NCBI GenBank assembly: GCA_017561105.1
Contig: JAFZDR010000124.1
Span: 1-16,901, forward strand
Length of the DNA stretch: 16,901 nucleotides
Reading direction: 5' to 3'
Source: Alistipes sp.
GTDB taxonomy: Bacteria; Bacteroidota; Bacteroidia; Bacteroidales; Rikenellaceae
Both the position numbers and the translations under genes were made by a program. The notes beneath the pieces are model-generated. The model had not been told where the DNA came from. It did no database searches and saw nothing but the letters and a program-made list of their open reading frames with translations. Positions 14,913-16,901 of the stretch are shown piece by piece. How positions within the stretch are numbered: the first letter of the stretch is position 1; every line of letters starts with the position of its first letter.

Positions 14913-16901
14913 TGAGATACTTTTTGACGGAAATAGCGCAGATTGTTGGCGGTAAGCTCGTAGGTTGCGACTTGGAGGTTGCATCGGTAGCTACCGACAG
15001 CCGTTCGTACGCCTTGGCTCACGACACACTCTTTGTGGCTATGTGCGGAGTAAATCACGATGCTCACGACCATATCGCAGAGGTTGCCGAGCGAGGTATC
15101 AAGGCCTTTATGGTGGAGCGCGAGGTCGCCCTAAATGAAGGCTGCGGAGCTGTGGCGGTAGAGAATTCACTCGCGGCGCTGCAGAGATTGGCCGAGCACC
15201 ACCGCACAACCTTCAACGGTGAGGTTATCGGTATCACGGGCTCTAACGGCAAGACCACCGTCAAGGAGTGGATTGCACAGTGTGCACCCGGCAATGCAAA
15301 GATTTTCCGCTCACCACGCAGCTACAACTCGCAATTGGGTGTGGCGTTATCGCTCCTGATGTTGGATAATACCTACAATACTGCTATTATCGAGGCGGGA
15401 ATCTCACAAAAGGGTGAAATGGCACGACTCCAAAAGATGATAAAGCCCGATATGGTACTCTTCACCTCGATAGGCGATGCCCATCAGCAGGGTTTTGCCT
15501 CGATGAAGGAGAAGATATCCGAGAAGTTGCTCCTGGCAAAGGATGCATCTACAATTATATACCACTCGGCATACGGCGAACTCTCGAAGGCTGTCGAAAG
15601 TGAGTTCGAAGGACGCCACCTTGTGGATGCGGCAAAGAGCACGGTTTCGGCTATGGCAGATGTGGCATCACAGCGCAATGCCGAGATTGTAGCGGCCCTC
15701 TTTACCGAGATTGGTTACGCTGTGCCCGATTTTTCGCAGTTGCAACCCGTAGCTATGCGTTTGGAGGTTAAGCAGGGTATCGAAAATTCGGTGATTATCG
15801 ACGACTCGTACAGTGCCGACCTAAATTCGTTATCCATAGCGTTGGATAGCCTTCGTTCGGTAGCAGGTGAGCGCAAGACAATGCTTATATTGTCGGACAT
15901 TTTGCAGACAGGTGACAGAGAGATATATAAGGAGGTTGCACAGATGGTACACGAAGCGGGCGTTGACCACTTCGTAGGCATTGGCGAGGATATTGCCAAG
16001 TGTCGAGCACTGTTTGGCGAGGGAGCACTCTTCTTCCGTTCGACCGAGGAGGCTTTGGCAAATATCGCAAAGTTGGATATTGCCCACCACGCAATACTTA
16101 TCAAGGGAAATCGCGCCAGCCGTCTTGAGCGCATATCACATCGCCTCGAGCAACATAGCCACACCACCGTTTTGGAGGTCGATTTGCAGGCTATGGTACG
16201 CAACATAAACTACTTCCGCTCGCAGATTGGCACCACAACGCGCCTTGTCGCTATGGTCAAGGCATCGAGCTATGGCGCAGGCGAGATTGAGGTTGCACAG
16301 ATGTTGCAAAAGCAGGGCGTAGCATACCTTGCAGTGGCATTTGCAGATGAGGGTGTAACTCTACGCGAAGGGGGTATCACAATGCCTATTGTGGTGCTTA
16401 ATGCCGACGATGCGAGCTTCGATACAATGGTTGCACACTCGCTCGAGCCCGAGATCTACTCACTCCGCTCACTCTCATCATTCGTTCAGGCAGTGGAGCG
16501 TGCCGGCGAGATAAACTACCCTATCCACCTCAAGATTGATAGCGGCATGCACCGTCTTGGCTTTGCCGAGAGCGAGGTTGAGGAGTTGAATAACGCCTTG
16601 GCTCACTCTGCAAAGAGAGTTCGCGTTGCAACAATCTTCACCCACCTCTGCGTGGCTGACGATACTACACAAGATGAGTTCTCGCACCTTCAGATTGCAA
16701 CATATGACCGTATCAGCAGCGCCATTATGGCATCGTTGCCATACCGACCACTTCGCCACGCCGCCGCTTCGGAGGCGATGTTGCGATTTGAGGAGGCTCG
16801 CTTCGATATGTGCCGATTGGGTATTGGCTTGTACGGCTTTTCGACCACCGCAGGTGAGGCTTTGGAGCCTGTTTCGACACTCCGCACACGCATTGTGCAG
16901 A
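14912..16901 (+). CDS. Bifunctional MurF ligase / alanine racemase fusion, partial at the right edge
   Basis: 663 residues are visible, and the frame is open to the window end; full fusion proteins are about 820 residues, so roughly 160 are missing. The MurF half (1-415) adds D-Ala-D-Ala to the UDP-MurNAc-tripeptide. It has the P-loop GITGSNGKTT (107-116, K114), SYNSQLG (137-143) and DDSYSADLNSL (297-307). The Alr half from about 418 makes D-Ala from L-Ala with PLP. It has the PLP lysine K450 in VKASSYGAG, GMHRLGF (545-551) and RLGIGLYGF (635-643); the catalytic Tyr region lies beyond the edge. Such a fusion is typical of Bacteroidetes and joins D-Ala production to its use. The ATG overlaps the mutS2 stop by one base (TAATG), pointing to translational coupling. 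Confidence 0.95.
   Translation, partial: MRYFLTEIAQIVGGKLVGCDLEVASVATDSRSYALAHDTLFVAMCGVNHDAHDHIAEVAERGIKAFMVEREVALNEGCGAVAVENSLAALQRLAEHHRTTFNGEVIGITGSNGKTTVKEWIAQCAPGNAKIFRSPRSYNSQLGVALSLLMLDNTYNTAIIEAGISQKGEMARLQKMIKPDMVLFTSIGDAHQQGFASMKEKISEKLLLAKDASTIIYHSAYGELSKAVESEFEGRHLVDAAKSTVSAMADVASQRNAEIVAALFTEIGYAVPDFSQLQPVAMRLEVKQGIENSVIIDDSYSADLNSLSIALDSLRSVAGERKTMLILSDILQTGDREIYKEVAQMVHEAGVDHFVGIGEDIAKCRALFGEGALFFRSTEEALANIAKLDIAHHAILIKGNRASRLERISHRLEQHSHTTVLEVDLQAMVRNINYFRSQIGTTTRLVAMVKASSYGAGEIEVAQMLQKQGVAYLAVAFADEGVTLREGGITMPIVVLNADDASFDTMVAHSLEPEIYSLRSLSSFVQAVERAGEINYPIHLKIDSGMHRLGFAESEVEELNNALAHSAKRVRVATIFTHLCVADDTTQDEFSHLQIATYDRISSAIMASLPYRPLRHAAASEAMLRFEEARFDMCRLGIGLYGFSTTAGEALEPVSTLRTRIVQ

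Overview
The window looks like chromosomal DNA of a member of Bacteroidales, most likely Alistipes-like (Rikenellaceae); the genus is an inference. Support for this: a fused MurF-alanine racemase, an LptD-family protein with Bacteroidetes-type sequence, an MCE protein ending in the Bacteroidetes-type NPKRYxNxxVFG motif, and promoter candidates of the Bacteroides sigma type (TTTG, 19 bases, TAnnTTTG). There are no tRNA or rRNA genes, insertion sequences, CRISPR arrays or phage genes, and no stretch over 300 bases lacks a gene.

The left part (1-5493) is on the minus strand. Read in gene direction it runs lptD (outer-membrane LPS assembly), grpE, dnaJ (Hsp70 co-chaperones), a small single-pass membrane protein, and the first 35 codons of mutL, which starts with GTG. 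The spacers around dnaJ are unusual. They hold tandem 7-base repeats of several sequence types and, just after dnaJ, a roughly 100-base imperfect palindrome.

The right part (5533-16901) is on the plus strand: an exported N-acetylmuramoyl-L-alanine amidase, two tandem paralogous exported GH3 glycosidases, an MCE/MlaD lipid-transport protein, mutS2, and murF-alr, which runs off the window end. Gaps between these genes run from a 1-base overlap to 26 bases, so the block reads like one long operon. It is mainly an envelope block: peptidoglycan hydrolysis (amidase), peptidoglycan precursor and D-alanine synthesis (MurF-Alr), and lipid transport (MlaD), with LPS assembly (LptD) transcribed divergently. 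Between lptD and the amidase, two divergent promoter candidates and a perfect 9-base-arm palindrome lie within about 130 bases.

No clearly new defence or biosynthetic system is visible. The observations most worth a second look are the heptamer arrays, whose units carry stop codons and, because 7 is not a multiple of 3, shift frame at every unit; the structured element after dnaJ; the palindrome inside the lptD/amidase promoter region; and the two GH3 genes lodged between envelope genes, with a DxH pair resembling the NagZ catalytic dyad.
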